From Pseudobdellovibrionaceae bacterium (GTDB lineage: Bacteria > Bdellovibrionota > Bdellovibrionia > Bdellovibrionales > UBA1609), in assembly GCA_947444305.1 (NCBI GenBank), contig CANEZP010000006.1, positions 1 to 64,000 on the forward strand: 64,000 nt of DNA. Direction: 5' to 3'. This document shows, piece after piece, positions 35,674 through 45,641 of this stretch (position 1 is its first letter; each line of letters opens with the position of its first letter). A program made the translations under genes and the position numbers. Under the pieces are notes generated by a model, which was given only the letters and a program-made list of their open reading frames with translations, ran no database searches and had not been told where the DNA came from.

Positions 35674-36018
35674 ATGATCAAATCTCTAGTCACCGCCCTC
35701 GTCCTTGTCTTTAGCTTCATAACGTTCGCTCAACCTTCGAATGCTTCCCCGCAATGGGCCACCGCCTGCGCCACCGCCGGAAACTCGGAAGAATGGTGCG
35801 GTAACATTGACCAAACGGTGGCTGAACTTATCGTCAAAGCCGAAAAGCTCGGGTTTCGCCTCGAACATCGCCGCATCAAAATTTCGTTCTCGCCGTGGAA
35901 TCCCCGCGCGGACGCCGTCGGCACACCCGTGGGTACTCTTCACTTCGAGGACGGCCGGGTCAGCTGTGCGCAAAAACTCGTGGGCTATTTGTCGTCGGGA
36001 CGTCTCACCTGCGGCTAG
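35674..36018 (+). CDS. Secreted four-cysteine hypothetical protein, copy 2
   Basis: A 114-residue paralog of the product at 34843: same signal-peptide layout (ending SNAS), the same four Cys positions and the ISFSPWNPRADAVGTP motif. GGGAG lies before the ATG. The 76-base gap before it may hold a separate promoter. It is convergent with the next gene. Confidence 0.7.
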   Translation: MIKSLVTALVLVFSFITFAQPSNASPQWATACATAGNSEEWCGNIDQTVAELIVKAEKLGFRLEHRRIKISFSPWNPRADAVGTPVGTLHFEDGRVSCAQKLVGYLSSGRLTCG

Positions 36019-36019
36019 A

Positions 36020-37453
36020 TTACTTTACGCGGAATAAAACGGCCTGATTGTCGACGAACCAAACGTCAGCGACATTTGAATTCCGGCCGACTTCAAGGAA
36101 CTGCCCCCACCTAAACATTTCCACGCTGCCGTAACGGCCCGCGAGTTCGACGCGGGTCCACTGGCCGGAAATTGCCGGCGCATTGGGCGTGATCAACACG
36201 TACCAATAACCGTCGCGACCGTGAAATTCACCCGCGCTGAATTGTGCTTCTAGCGGACTAACGAACGCGTTCAAATTCGAAACGACGTTTCCGTTGCCCA
36301 AGCCTAATGACGGCAAAACTGAGTGGACGAACGTTTTATCACTTAAAACATTTCTAATCGATTCTGTCGTCTGATTCCACTCGGCGGCTTCGCGGTAGAG
36401 CCCGGTTGGATTATTCCAGATATCAAACAATCCGTAAAAGTAACCACCGTCGAAGAAGTTATGGCTTGCGAAATAAGCGAAGTCCTTAATGCCATTCACC
36501 ATCGCGATATCTGAAGACCATTTGAGCTGAGCAGCTTGCGCGCACGTCGCATCGGTAACGCCGCAAAAATTTTGTAGGTACGAGATAGGCGTTGCGTTGC
36601 CTGAGGTCTGCGCGGCTCCCGCGATAACTCTTGAATTCAAGCTTAATATCTTTCCCGCAGCCCCTTGGCAGCGCGGTAGATACTGCTGACCGACGGTGTA
36701 GAAATCGAACGCTAGGTACGTCGGCTGAATAAGCTCCATCGCCTTTCTGGCGTAGGAGTTGTAATAAGCCACGTGGTCATCAATCAACCGTGGATTGACG
36801 ATATCGCCGGTTGAACAATCAAGTCCAAGCTCATCCGGTCGTTGATAGCCGAGATTCACGTGGTTCGCTAACCCGCTATGTGTCGTCGCCAGCGGTAAAA
36901 GATTTAGGAACAACTCTAAATTTCGCAATTCGGGAACCGCGCGTACACAGCGAGCCATGCTTCCTAGCTGCGCGAGCAAGGCGAAAGACGGCTCATCCTT
37001 CAAATGCAGCCCCCGGAAAGTCTTCGGAAACTTCGCTTTGAGCCGAATAAGTGTAGGAGTTCGTTGCTGGTTGAACCGAGCGCAATCGAATGTGCCGGTT
37101 GCATTTGCATCTTCGAACGACCAACGCTCCTGGGTGTAGAAATATCCGGACTTTTTCTCAATGACCGCTCCGAGCGTTTCAATATCGTTCGGCACCAATG
37201 AAGGAATTAAAAACTTATTCGATCCCAGCGCTTGGAGATTGCCTACAACCCGCTCGGCCGCAATAATGGTTTTCGAGAAATCAGCCGCGGGTAGGGAGCT
37301 CTGAAGATAGTTGTCCATGAAAACGAAACTTCCGTCCGCGTTCACGACAGACTGTGCACGGGCCGCGGAAGAAAGCGCGGCAGCCGCAAAAAAAACCAAA
37401 CCCTTGAAGTGAGATGCGGAGAGAAATCTCTGTGTATTTTTGATACTCATCAT
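36020..37453 (-). CDS. Secreted glycosidase-like protein
   Basis: About 477 residues from ATG 37453, with a signal peptide ending at ARAQ. The body looks like a TIM-barrel glycosidase: RGLHLKDEPSF (candidate catalytic acid after a strand), PTYLAFDFYTV, DGGYFYGLFDIWNN; the C-terminal 90 residues form a beta-rich module. The longer GTG start at 37498 is less likely. Family number not assigned. Its neighbour upstream is a similar protein. Confidence 0.6.
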   Translation of the reverse strand: MMSIKNTQRFLSASHFKGLVFFAAAALSSAARAQSVVNADGSFVFMDNYLQSSLPAADFSKTIIAAERVVGNLQALGSNKFLIPSLVPNDIETLGAVIEKKSGYFYTQERWSFEDANATGTFDCARFNQQRTPTLIRLKAKFPKTFRGLHLKDEPSFALLAQLGSMARCVRAVPELRNLELFLNLLPLATTHSGLANHVNLGYQRPDELGLDCSTGDIVNPRLIDDHVAYYNSYARKAMELIQPTYLAFDFYTVGQQYLPRCQGAAGKILSLNSRVIAGAAQTSGNATPISYLQNFCGVTDATCAQAAQLKWSSDIAMVNGIKDFAYFASHNFFDGGYFYGLFDIWNNPTGLYREAAEWNQTTESIRNVLSDKTFVHSVLPSLGLGNGNVVSNLNAFVSPLEAQFSAGEFHGRDGYWYVLITPNAPAISGQWTRVELAGRYGSVEMFRWGQFLEVGRNSNVADVWFVDNQAVLFRVK

Positions 37454-37520
37454 ACCAATTGATATTGCAATGACCTGACCGGCTGTTCGCCATTTCACTT
37501 GATTCGGGACAAGAACGGTT

Positions 37521-37552
37521 GTCGAACTACAAAAATCACATACTAGTTCGAC
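37521..37552. repeat. 9-bp inverted repeat between the two glycosidase-like genes
   Basis: GTCGAACTA (37521-37529) and TAGTTCGAC (37544-37552) pair perfectly around a 14-base AT-rich loop. It lies 68 bases upstream of ATG 37453 and 42 after the stop of the preceding gene, so it could be an operator. Confidence 0.6.
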
Positions 37553-37594
37553 GTTTCATTTTGATCGCGTGCAAAATCAACCGGTGCTCCGCCC

Positions 37595-39004
37595 TCAATT
37601 TCCGCTCCACTTCCTGTACATGCCTTCGAAAACTTTCAGGCCGGCGCCCTTGAAACTCTGCTCGTAACTTACGAAACCTTTGGGCCATTCACCGGCGTGA
37701 ACTACGCCGAAGGTTGCTTCACAAAGTCCTAAAGAATAACCGGGGTGAGGCGAATCATCTAAATTGAAAAGGCGCCAAAGAGTCATGATCTCGACTTCCC
37801 GGTGTACGACTTCGCTCTGCACGTAACGTAGGTACGCCTCCTCGCGCTTCGCGACCGGGATTCCACCCATCGAGGGTTCGCATTGCACCGGCAACGCATC
37901 TGCAAAACCCGTTTCTCCGATGATTAGTTTTCCGCGGAACCTCTCCGGAAGATCGGCCACGGCCGTTTGAATTCCCGATTCGTAATCTGCTACGAGCTGT
38001 TCTGCACTTAATCGCGGATCAATAGCGCCAAAATAAAGATGGATGTTCGGCCGCCCACCCGGCGAATTGAGTTCTGCCGATGCACTGTAGTAATCTTTGA
38101 GGTAGTAGCGGAGTTTATCGTATTTCCCTTGCACGGCATTTTTTAGTTCGCCGCCATAAACATTGGCGATGCTCGGTGCCGTGATTTCGTTCTTCAACTG
38201 ATTCACGTAAAAAACATAGTTGAACACCGCGGTCATGATGGCGGCTTTCTTAGGTGAGCCGGTCACATAGTTCACAAGATTGCCGTCTTTATCCGTCTCA
38301 CATGTGCCGTCGGTATTGAGCGCCGGGACGTTATCGAATTCTCCCCAAGGTGTGACGATAACGTTGTTCTGAAACCAATTCTGGTTCAACCGGGAATCTT
38401 TAGAGATGGCCAAAAAAACCGCCGCGAGTGGGTTAGCCAATTTCTCGTAAACAAATATTTCGAATCTTTTATCGTCCTTTGGAAAGCACGGCATGTTGTT
38501 CGGGTTGCCGAGAATGGGAAAGCTAAGCTCAAGCACGAGCTTCATGCCAAAGGCTTGGTAGAGTTCGAGTACACGCAACAGGTGATCCGTTGCCGAGGGG
38601 TCCATCAGCAATGCCATCGGCAGAGTTTCTTTGTGGACGCGAACTCCTTTCTGGCTGAGAGCGCTTAGAAAGCTTTTTATCGTATGGTCGGATATTGCCG
38701 GTACGTTCGCACATTGTGAGATCTCGGTGCCACCCCACAATGGGCAGCGGTAGCCGTGGGCCCGGGCATTGCCGATAATGAAAGCTTCGGCAAAACCGAT
38801 CGAAGCCATCCGAGTCCCCGCGGCCGACAACGAAGCTATCCGCGAGCCGTTAAGCGCGCCGGCAAAAAGATCGCCCGCAATTGAACCTTTTTTGCTCAGG
38901 TCAGCCGACGAAAATGGTGCGTTACAATTTTGAAAGGCGCAAAGCAATAGCAGTCCGCTTACGGCCATTACTCCCTTTTTTACGAACATCTTGGCCTTGA
39001 ACAT
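37595..39004 (-). CDS. Glycosidase-like lipoprotein
   Basis: A 469-residue protein with a lipoprotein signal (AFQNC; lipid Cys near 27). The body has TIM-barrel glycosidase features: MKLVLELSFPILG, VIVTPWGEFDNVP, LIIGETGFADALP with a Glu after a strand as in GH5/GH53-like retaining enzymes, and EIMTLWRLFNLDD. Substrate unknown. It likely acts on polysaccharide at the cell surface together with the neighbouring protein. Confidence 0.65.
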   Translation of the reverse strand: MFKAKMFVKKGVMAVSGLLLLCAFQNCNAPFSSADLSKKGSIAGDLFAGALNGSRIASLSAAGTRMASIGFAEAFIIGNARAHGYRCPLWGGTEISQCANVPAISDHTIKSFLSALSQKGVRVHKETLPMALLMDPSATDHLLRVLELYQAFGMKLVLELSFPILGNPNNMPCFPKDDKRFEIFVYEKLANPLAAVFLAISKDSRLNQNWFQNNVIVTPWGEFDNVPALNTDGTCETDKDGNLVNYVTGSPKKAAIMTAVFNYVFYVNQLKNEITAPSIANVYGGELKNAVQGKYDKLRYYLKDYYSASAELNSPGGRPNIHLYFGAIDPRLSAEQLVADYESGIQTAVADLPERFRGKLIIGETGFADALPVQCEPSMGGIPVAKREEAYLRYVQSEVVHREVEIMTLWRLFNLDDSPHPGYSLGLCEATFGVVHAGEWPKGFVSYEQSFKGAGLKVFEGMYRKWSGN

Positions 39005-39141
39005 CCCAACCCCCGATCAAACCCCTAACATGAGCTTAGTAGGAATCTCACGTCGAGAGGTCTGACAAATAAAGCGCGATGTCTCGATATGGTACATATT
39101 CTCGGCTAGCTTTCGGTGCCGATCTTGCAATCTCGTGACCC

Positions 39142-40536
39142 ATGAACAATCCCCGGATCCTCACCCTACTCGCTCTTTTCCTTGGATTAAGCGCGAATGC
39201 CGGCGCCGCGGAGCCCTGCTACCCGCAGGAACGCGCTGATGAATACATTCTCCAGTTTCAAATTGCCGCGGACACCTTTGACGGTGGGCTCGAGCTTTGT
39301 CGAACTTCCACTCCGCTCATAAAACTTTTCAAAACGATCGACTATCTTCGTGACGTGCGGTTCTCAGACGAACTTCGCCCGCCCTTCGTGCCCGGTTTAA
39401 TCCAAACGGGTTACTACGAGTATTTGAAAAGCCGGGTGCGTTTCATCAACGGGCCGCTCGCCGGGTGCCGGGGTGGTTCGGACCTCGCGTGCGCGGGCGG
39501 CCGGGGTGAGATGGTCGTGGCTAAGGGGTTCTTCGAGCTAAGAACGCCGCTCCGGGCTTCTACGCTCGTGCACGAACTTCGCCACTTGGACGGCGACTAT
39601 CGCCACGTACCCTGCACCCAAGGCAACGAGAAGGGCAATGCGCGAAGTTGCGATCAATCGTTTGTGCAAGGCGGATCGTACGCCGTGCAGATTGAATATC
39701 TCGCCCGACTGTTCCTCTTCGCGAAAGACATTTCCGACGGTGACCGGCTCGCCGCTAAAGGACTCGCGCTTTACCTTGCGCAAAACAAATTGAACGCGAC
39801 CGAGTTTAAAGGGCTGAAGGCCGTGCTGCTCGTCGAAGAAGAAACCGGTGGCGCGTTCCTCTACGACGGCACGCACCTCCGTGAGTTTAAAAGCAAATTT
39901 TTAGGTGCGACGGTCACGGCACGGGACCGCGCGTTCGTCGTCATGCACGGCGACCGAAGCAAACCCGCTTTTGTTTTTGATCCTTATTTAGCGACGGAGA
40001 TACCTTCGGTAGAAACTTCGCTTGATCCCGAAATCGTCGGGCGCACGATCGTTGAATACAATAAAACTTGGCCGGCGGAGCGTCGTTCCTCTTTATCCGA
40101 TACCATTCGCTTTGGTTCGGCGGGCGAGCAGGCGTTGCTCTTCTCCGAACACATTGACATCGCGGGACCCGCCGCAATTCAATCCTCGGCGCAAACGCTC
40201 CCACCGGTCTCGCGGTGGATCCAAGATTCGCCGTGCATGAATGAAGAGTCTCCGCTCATGGGCCGGAGCACCGACGGTCAGATCTTTGCCTTCACGGTGC
40301 AAGCCGGCGCGGTGAAAAGCTCAAAGCGACTCGCCTGTACCTGGCCCGCAGACGCTCGCGATTTTGCAAAACTCGGGTCGTTGTCTTTAATTTTATTGGC
40401 GGATGGAACGCTGGCGCGCCAAAACCAAGATCAGTCGATGACGAGCATTCCTGAATTGGTTGGCAAGCAGTTCCGGCAAATGGTTCGGCTAAAAGAGCCA
40501 TTTTTTCCCGATTTCGTGCAAACCGAATCACGCTAA
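39142..40536 (+). CDS. Secreted protein with HExxH zinc-like motif
   Basis: A 464-residue protein with a signal peptide (cleavage near AGAA, residue 23). LVHELRHLDGDYRH holds HExxH (H144, E145, H148), and SYAVQIEYLARL about 37 residues later offers Glu185 as a third ligand, as in gluzincins. Seven or more Cys occur in the first half. The C-terminal half looks like repeats of beta strands. Peptidase activity is inferred. Its stop overlaps the stop of the convergent gene. Confidence 0.55.
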   Translation: MNNPRILTLLALFLGLSANAGAAEPCYPQERADEYILQFQIAADTFDGGLELCRTSTPLIKLFKTIDYLRDVRFSDELRPPFVPGLIQTGYYEYLKSRVRFINGPLAGCRGGSDLACAGGRGEMVVAKGFFELRTPLRASTLVHELRHLDGDYRHVPCTQGNEKGNARSCDQSFVQGGSYAVQIEYLARLFLFAKDISDGDRLAAKGLALYLAQNKLNATEFKGLKAVLLVEEETGGAFLYDGTHLREFKSKFLGATVTARDRAFVVMHGDRSKPAFVFDPYLATEIPSVETSLDPEIVGRTIVEYNKTWPAERRSSLSDTIRFGSAGEQALLFSEHIDIAGPAAIQSSAQTLPPVSRWIQDSPCMNEESPLMGRSTDGQIFAFTVQAGAVKSSKRLACTWPADARDFAKLGSLSLILLADGTLARQNQDQSMTSIPELVGKQFRQMVRLKEPFFPDFVQTESR

Positions 40537-42674
40537 CGTTTCATGTACGGTGAGCTTAGAAAGTTGATGTATTCCTCGAGAGTACGGAAGTCTTCGCGCT
40601 TCCGGGCGGTCGACGCCGTTGGCCGGTGATCGCCTTCACGTGGATCAGGAATATTCGCGATCGCGCAAGCCTCCCGCTTGCCGGAGGCACACGAACCTTT
40701 GAGTAGCATCATGCCGTGCTCTTTACGGCCCCTAAGTATCGCGCGGGTTGCGGCCGGCCAACAGGACGCCGGCAGTGTAAGACAAAATTCCGGATCCATC
40801 TCTTTTTTTCGATCGATCTCCCGTTCGTAGATTCGATAGGGCGAGTACGATTGAAGAGTAATGGGGTCCATAGGGAACTCGACGGCCTCACCGGTTTCGG
40901 TGTTCCATAGTTGCTTCTTAACGGTTGAGAAAAACCACCGCCCGTCGTCGGATAAGGTTGCGCCACGAAGATCGGCATCTTTAAAACAAAATATTCCGCA
41001 AAGCTTTTTTTCGCGGCCGGCCGCAAGGTCGACGAAATACAGATCATCAAGGTCAGACTTGATGCCGACCGCAAACCGACCGTTCGCACTCTCAATGGCC
41101 GAGCGTAAACCGACCGCACGCGCGGTCGGTACACCCGGGGGTCTAAAATACTTTTCGCCCGGATCAAAAGCTTTATCTTGCGGATCTTTGAGCACGGACT
41201 CCGCTCCTTGCTTCCAAACATACCAAGTCATAGGTTCGCTGGCTTGTTCCGCAGCGCCGAACGCGACGCTGCTCCGGTCGGGTGAAAGTTGTAGAGATTG
41301 AGCATCGAGCAAAACGAACTTTCGCTCAAAGTCTACGCGTTGGCTTTCCCGATTCCAGACCTTGAACGTTGGATCTTTCGTTCCGACGATCGCCGCGATT
41401 TGCCCCGCGGTTGAGCCGACGGGCAAAGCGACGCGGGCTTCGGGCTGGAACCAACGGGCGATGATCTTTTTCTGTTCGAGATCCCAAAGGTCGACGCTGC
41501 GAAATTCGTCCCCGTCGCCCCATGTATCATCATAAACAAAAATTATAAACTTCCCACCGACGACGACCGGATTCACCTCTTGGCTTTGGCCACTTGCTAA
41601 AGACGAAAAAAAGAGCTCCGGCGTGAACGTCCGTGGGTTAATGACGACCGGGACCCAACCTACGTTAATAAATAGTCGCTCCTTAAGCGAGGTTGGCGCA
41701 TCAACCGGTTTCTGCGGTACGGCCTCGTACTTTTTGAATTCAACCGGCCGGGCGAGCCTTCGGTAAACACTTTTTTTTCCGACAAGGACGATGAAACATG
41801 TCAACGCGTAGGTGGTCAGCAAGAGACCGATGAGCATCGGTAACGAAAGAAAATCTTTGTGCCGCGAAATGAGCTCGGCTTCCTTCAGATCAGAAAGCAT
41901 ATCCGCGTGCTTCACCCGAACGGATAGTTGCCCGTGACTGTAAATCAAGGGCAAGCCGGCAGCTTCTGCCGAATCCAAATAGGCGCCGGAAGCAATGGCT
42001 CTCGCGGTCATCGCCGTTTGCTCGGACCCAACCTCCTGCATGACTTGGTGTGTGCCACCTTCAAACAATCGGCGGTGAAAAAGCGCGAGTGCGGGATCGT
42101 CGATTCGTACCGGACCGACGGAACCCGTTTTGAAACTTCCACGCGCATAAACCGGGTTACCCGCACGCAGGCTTGTTTCGCTGTAGCGGAAACCTTCCGA
42201 GTCTATCCTAAGGTCTTTAATCGCGCCGTTCAATTCAAGGAGTACCCATCGCCGCTGCTCTTCCGAAAGCGATTGCCAATCATACTCTTTGGTCTTTACG
42301 CCGAACCATACCGCCCTTGTCGGGTTGAATTCGATTCTCGCGGCGCCGCCCTCATCCACTAGATGAAACTCCGTCGGGTACCGGGTATTATCGAAAACCT
42401 TTACCCATTTACGATTTTTATTTTGCATCCCAATATTTTGCTCAATTTTTATCCGGCGAAAGACGGATCGCTCGCCCGATACCGTTAGGATGGGTGGGCC
42501 CAGTGGCCAAACGTAACCCTCTAACTCGACCCGGCCTTGCGGCGCCGAGGCGGTCTTAGAGCGCTCCGTGTCCGCGATCAGGCGATGTTGGCGAAAGCTG
42601 TTGAAGCTTTTCAATAAGATCACGCCGCCTAAAAAAAGAAGGAACAGAATTAAATTTAAATTTTCGATAAACAT
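40533..42674 (-). CDS. GIDE-like membrane protein with C-terminal propeller-like repeats
   Basis: A 713-residue protein. An N-terminal transmembrane helix (3-22) is followed by a GIDE-type domain (VELEGYVWPLG, FHLVDEGGAARIEFNP, FRYSETSLRAGNPVYARGSF), a second helix (about 277-300, LPMLIGLLLTTYALTCFIVLV), and a large domain with beta-blade patterns (KIIARWFQPEARVALP, FKVWNRESQRVDFERKF, LQLSPDRSSVAFGAA), like WD40-type repeats. The eukaryotic GIDE is an E3 ligase; this protein has no RING. The C-terminus has a Cys-rich, TPR/SEL1-like end. Function unknown. Confidence 0.6.
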   Translation of the reverse strand: MFIENLNLILFLLFLGGVILLKSFNSFRQHRLIADTERSKTASAPQGRVELEGYVWPLGPPILTVSGERSVFRRIKIEQNIGMQNKNRKWVKVFDNTRYPTEFHLVDEGGAARIEFNPTRAVWFGVKTKEYDWQSLSEEQRRWVLLELNGAIKDLRIDSEGFRYSETSLRAGNPVYARGSFKTGSVGPVRIDDPALALFHRRLFEGGTHQVMQEVGSEQTAMTARAIASGAYLDSAEAAGLPLIYSHGQLSVRVKHADMLSDLKEAELISRHKDFLSLPMLIGLLLTTYALTCFIVLVGKKSVYRRLARPVEFKKYEAVPQKPVDAPTSLKERLFINVGWVPVVINPRTFTPELFFSSLASGQSQEVNPVVVGGKFIIFVYDDTWGDGDEFRSVDLWDLEQKKIIARWFQPEARVALPVGSTAGQIAAIVGTKDPTFKVWNRESQRVDFERKFVLLDAQSLQLSPDRSSVAFGAAEQASEPMTWYVWKQGAESVLKDPQDKAFDPGEKYFRPPGVPTARAVGLRSAIESANGRFAVGIKSDLDDLYFVDLAAGREKKLCGIFCFKDADLRGATLSDDGRWFFSTVKKQLWNTETGEAVEFPMDPITLQSYSPYRIYEREIDRKKEMDPEFCLTLPASCWPAATRAILRGRKEHGMMLLKGSCASGKREACAIANIPDPREGDHRPTASTARKREDFRTLEEYINFLSSPYMKR

Positions 42675-42740
42675 AGATTAAGGATAGAGGCGGACGCCCG
42701 AAAGGCCAAGCCGTTAAACCATAGCGGCAATCGCTAGGCC

Positions 42741-44306
42741 TTACGCCGCACGGGTATCTCTTTCGGAAAGCGAATCGCCGGCATTTCTAACGGCCGGCGG
42801 GATCACATTCATCGGACCAGAGGGATGTGCACCACGGCTAACGTATGCGCTTAGCCCGCCGGTCACTTCGCGGACCTTCACGCTGAGCTCACGTACCCGA
42901 ATTGAAATCTTATAGATTTGGTCGGCGCCGTCTTTGTTGTGCGCGGCCGTTTCGTCCATTTGATCCATCGCGCGCGCCGTTTGCTCGACGCCGCCCTCTT
43001 GTTCAATCGTCGCTTCGCCGACTTGGTTCACTTTGTCGGAGACGATAACGACCTGCTTCGCGATTTCATTGAAGCGCTTGAGAGCTTCTTCGCTCACTTC
43101 TTTACCGTCGCGGACGCGACTTTGAACGGTCTCGACGATTTGAACGACGCGCCGCTGGCTATCTAAAAGCAACTGGTCGATTTCTTTCGAGGCCCCTCCG
43201 CTCATGTGCGCAAGCTTACCGACTTCTTCGGCGACGACGGCGAAACCTCGGCCGTACTGACCCGCGCGCGCCGCTTCGATCGAGGCGTTGAACGACAGAA
43301 GCTGAGTCTTGAATACAATATCGTTGATGATCTGGGTTTTCTCTTTAATCGCGAGAATAATTTCTTGAAAACTTTCGAGTTGCGAATTGGCTTGTTCAAT
43401 CGCGACCATCGAATTTTCCATGCGGTTCATGATCTGGCTACCATCGTGGGTCTTGTCATTGATCGCGGAGGTCATGCCTTGCACTTCGCGCACATGATTC
43501 GCGGTTTGTGACAGCATGCTGCGGATCTCGGCGATCGAAGCCACGCTCTCTTGCACCGCGGCCGATTGCTGGGCCGAAGCGCCCGACAAGTTTTGCGAGG
43601 CTACTTTCAAATTTTCAGACGTCAGATCATTCTGTTCCGTAAAATTATCCAACGCCTCGACGTAACCCGAGAGCTCGCGATCGATTTTCTTAGTGACGCT
43701 GAAGATGTAGACGGGTGGCAAGATCAAAGTCAGCAAGGCCACCGGCAATAACACCACCACTAAAGAGAGAAGAAACGATTGGAGGCTTGCTTCAACGTGT
43801 GCCGAGATCACTTTTGAGATCTGCTGCAAATTTTTACGAAGCGCATCGAGCTTTGCCGTCAAAATTTCTTGCTTGCCGGCCGCCGTCTCAAGATTGCCCT
43901 CGACGAAGGCCAATGCCGTTTCCCTTCCGATGGCGTCGGCGGCTTTGAAGTCGGTCCGTAATTGGCTAATGTCTTTTTGCCAGGCGCTTCCTTCGTTCAA
44001 TTTCTCAAGCTGATCGATGACGGCCATAAAATTCGCTTCGGCGCGGCGAATGACTTCAAGATGTTGGAGGCCGGCCGCCCCTTTGCTCGCGCCGATGAGA
44101 TCGAAACTTGAAGTTGTTTGCTCGAGGGATAAACGCAGCTCTAAAAAATGCTGATTATTAAGGCTTAAGATTGCGTTCGTCTGTTTGGCGGATTTCTGCG
44201 CTTGAACGATGGCATAGATCGACAATCCACTTAAAAGGAAAACAGCACAGACAACCGAAATTACCGCGCGCAGGATGCGGCTTTGGATGGTGAACCGGGA
44301 CTTCAT
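42741..44306 (-). CDS. Methyl-accepting chemotaxis protein
   Basis: A 521-residue chemoreceptor. Two transmembrane helices (about 11-34 and 175-203) flank a periplasmic helical sensor of about 140 residues, four-helix-bundle type. The cytoplasmic signalling hairpin tip is [28 protein letters not shown], which contacts CheA/CheW. No HAMP consensus is obvious. ATG 44306 is favoured because the longer frame runs into the divergent porin gene. There is no CheR/CheB-binding pentapeptide at the end. Confidence 0.93.
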   Translation of the reverse strand: MKSRFTIQSRILRAVISVVCAVFLLSGLSIYAIVQAQKSAKQTNAILSLNNQHFLELRLSLEQTTSSFDLIGASKGAAGLQHLEVIRRAEANFMAVIDQLEKLNEGSAWQKDISQLRTDFKAADAIGRETALAFVEGNLETAAGKQEILTAKLDALRKNLQQISKVISAHVEASLQSFLLSLVVVLLPVALLTLILPPVYIFSVTKKIDRELSGYVEALDNFTEQNDLTSENLKVASQNLSGASAQQSAAVQESVASIAEIRSMLSQTANHVREVQGMTSAINDKTHDGSQIMNRMENSMVAIEQANSQLESFQEIILAIKEKTQIINDIVFKTQLLSFNASIEAARAGQYGRGFAVVAEEVGKLAHMSGGASKEIDQLLLDSQRRVVQIVETVQSRVRDGKEVSEEALKRFNEIAKQVVIVSDKVNQVGEATIEQEGGVEQTARAMDQMDETAAHNKDGADQIYKISIRVRELSVKVREVTGGLSAYVSRGAHPSGPMNVIPPAVRNAGDSLSERDTRAA

Positions 44307-44397
44307 CAAACTTATCCTCAAATCTTCGCTTCTATCGAAAGGTACCTCTATGATACTTTTTCGGTTTAAATCCAAAGGTACGGGAGAAAAAAGAAGC

Positions 44398-45633
44398 ATG
44401 AGACCGGCAATTTTGAGCGTCTTGATGTTATTGACGTGGCACCAACGGACCTTAGCCCAGGAAGACATGAAGACGACGATGTACGGTTACATCAATTCCT
44501 ATTCAGAAAAGTCCGAAAACCAAGCGATGCTCAAGGGCGCCGGTACCTCGACCACCCGAGGGCAAGCGCAAAACAACGTCGCTTACGAAGTCCGGGACAT
44601 TCACTTCGTTATGCAAAGCACGCTCGGCGACAGGTTCAAAAGTTTTCTCAATTTACGGGCGCCCGGTGCAAACGGCGTTGAAGTCAGCAACGCCTGGGTT
44701 GAAGCAAAGCTTGCGGGCGATTACCTCAGCTTTCGCTTAGGCAAGATGTACCGTCCTTTCGAAATTTATAACGAGATTCTCGACGCCGTCCCTACGTACA
44801 TCGGCATCGAACCGCCGGAATTATTCGACACCGATCATTTGATGGTCACGCGCACGACCAACATGATGTTCCACGGGATCACCGGCGCGGGCGACGGACT
44901 CATCCGCTACGCGGTCACGACGGGTAACGACGAACGCTCGAGCAATGAATTACCGGTTGGCGTCGATGTCCGTTACATCAAAGACATTAAATGGACTTTC
45001 GGAACTTCGGCCTACACCTCCGGCGGTAACGCAAAACCAATAAACGAATACGTGATCGGTGGCGGCTCGGGTTCGCCCGAAGGCGGCGTTTTGCCGTGGA
45101 TGGATTCTGATCAGTACAACGTCTACGGAGCGTACGCCCAGTACTTAGACGATCGGTTCACCATTCAGGCGTCTTACTTCATCGCCGATCACAAAGCGCA
45201 GCGCAACCTCGCGGCCGTTCAAGATATGTGCAACACCGCAAGCGGGACCCCGCTCAACCGGCGGCAACAATCTCGCTTCAACTGCGCAACGGCGGGCAGT
45301 GAAGACGTTGACGGAGATTACCAAGTGAAAGCCTGGTACGTGCGCGCGGGTTACAACTTACCCGCCGGGAATTACGGCAACGTTACCCCCTACCTTCAGT
45401 ACGACAGTTACACCAACGAAGAAACCATTCAGGATGAAGATCACGGCGGCGATAACGAAGCCGGTCAGTCCGACGATGGCCACACCGAAAAATGGACGGC
45501 GGGTATGGTTTACCGCCCACTTACCCCGGTCGCGGTCAAGGCCGACTATAGCCTCCACAATCAGGACGTGATGGGTAAAGATGGTTCTTACGGTGAGGTG
45601 CGCTTCTCATTGTCTTATTACTGGCGCATGTAG
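44398..45633 (+). CDS. Outer-membrane porin (phosphate-selective OprP/alginate-export-like)
   Basis: A 411-residue protein. Signal peptide [21 protein letters not shown]. The mature start [13 protein letters not shown] and the [15 protein letters not shown] motif resemble OprO/P-type and related porins; [22 protein letters not shown] and the C-terminal [11 protein letters not shown] are typical barrel strands. ATG 44398 is preferred, with GGAGA upstream. It is divergent from the chemoreceptor and just upstream of a PstS-like gene. Confidence 0.75.
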   Translation: MRPAILSVLMLLTWHQRTLAQEDMKTTMYGYINSYSEKSENQAMLKGAGTSTTRGQAQNNVAYEVRDIHFVMQSTLGDRFKSFLNLRAPGANGVEVSNAWVEAKLAGDYLSFRLGKMYRPFEIYNEILDAVPTYIGIEPPELFDTDHLMVTRTTNMMFHGITGAGDGLIRYAVTTGNDERSSNELPVGVDVRYIKDIKWTFGTSAYTSGGNAKPINEYVIGGGSGSPEGGVLPWMDSDQYNVYGAYAQYLDDRFTIQASYFIADHKAQRNLAAVQDMCNTASGTPLNRRQQSRFNCATAGSEDVDGDYQVKAWYVRAGYNLPAGNYGNVTPYLQYDSYTNEETIQDEDHGGDNEAGQSDDGHTEKWTAGMVYRPLTPVAVKADYSLHNQDVMGKDGSYGEVRFSLSYYWRM

Positions 45634-45641
45634 GAGTCGCG

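Noticed and set aside
40533-40536. Overlapping stop codons of convergent genes (also at 59396-59399) as a special signal
   Set aside because: Short convergent overlaps are common in compact genomes and need no explanation.
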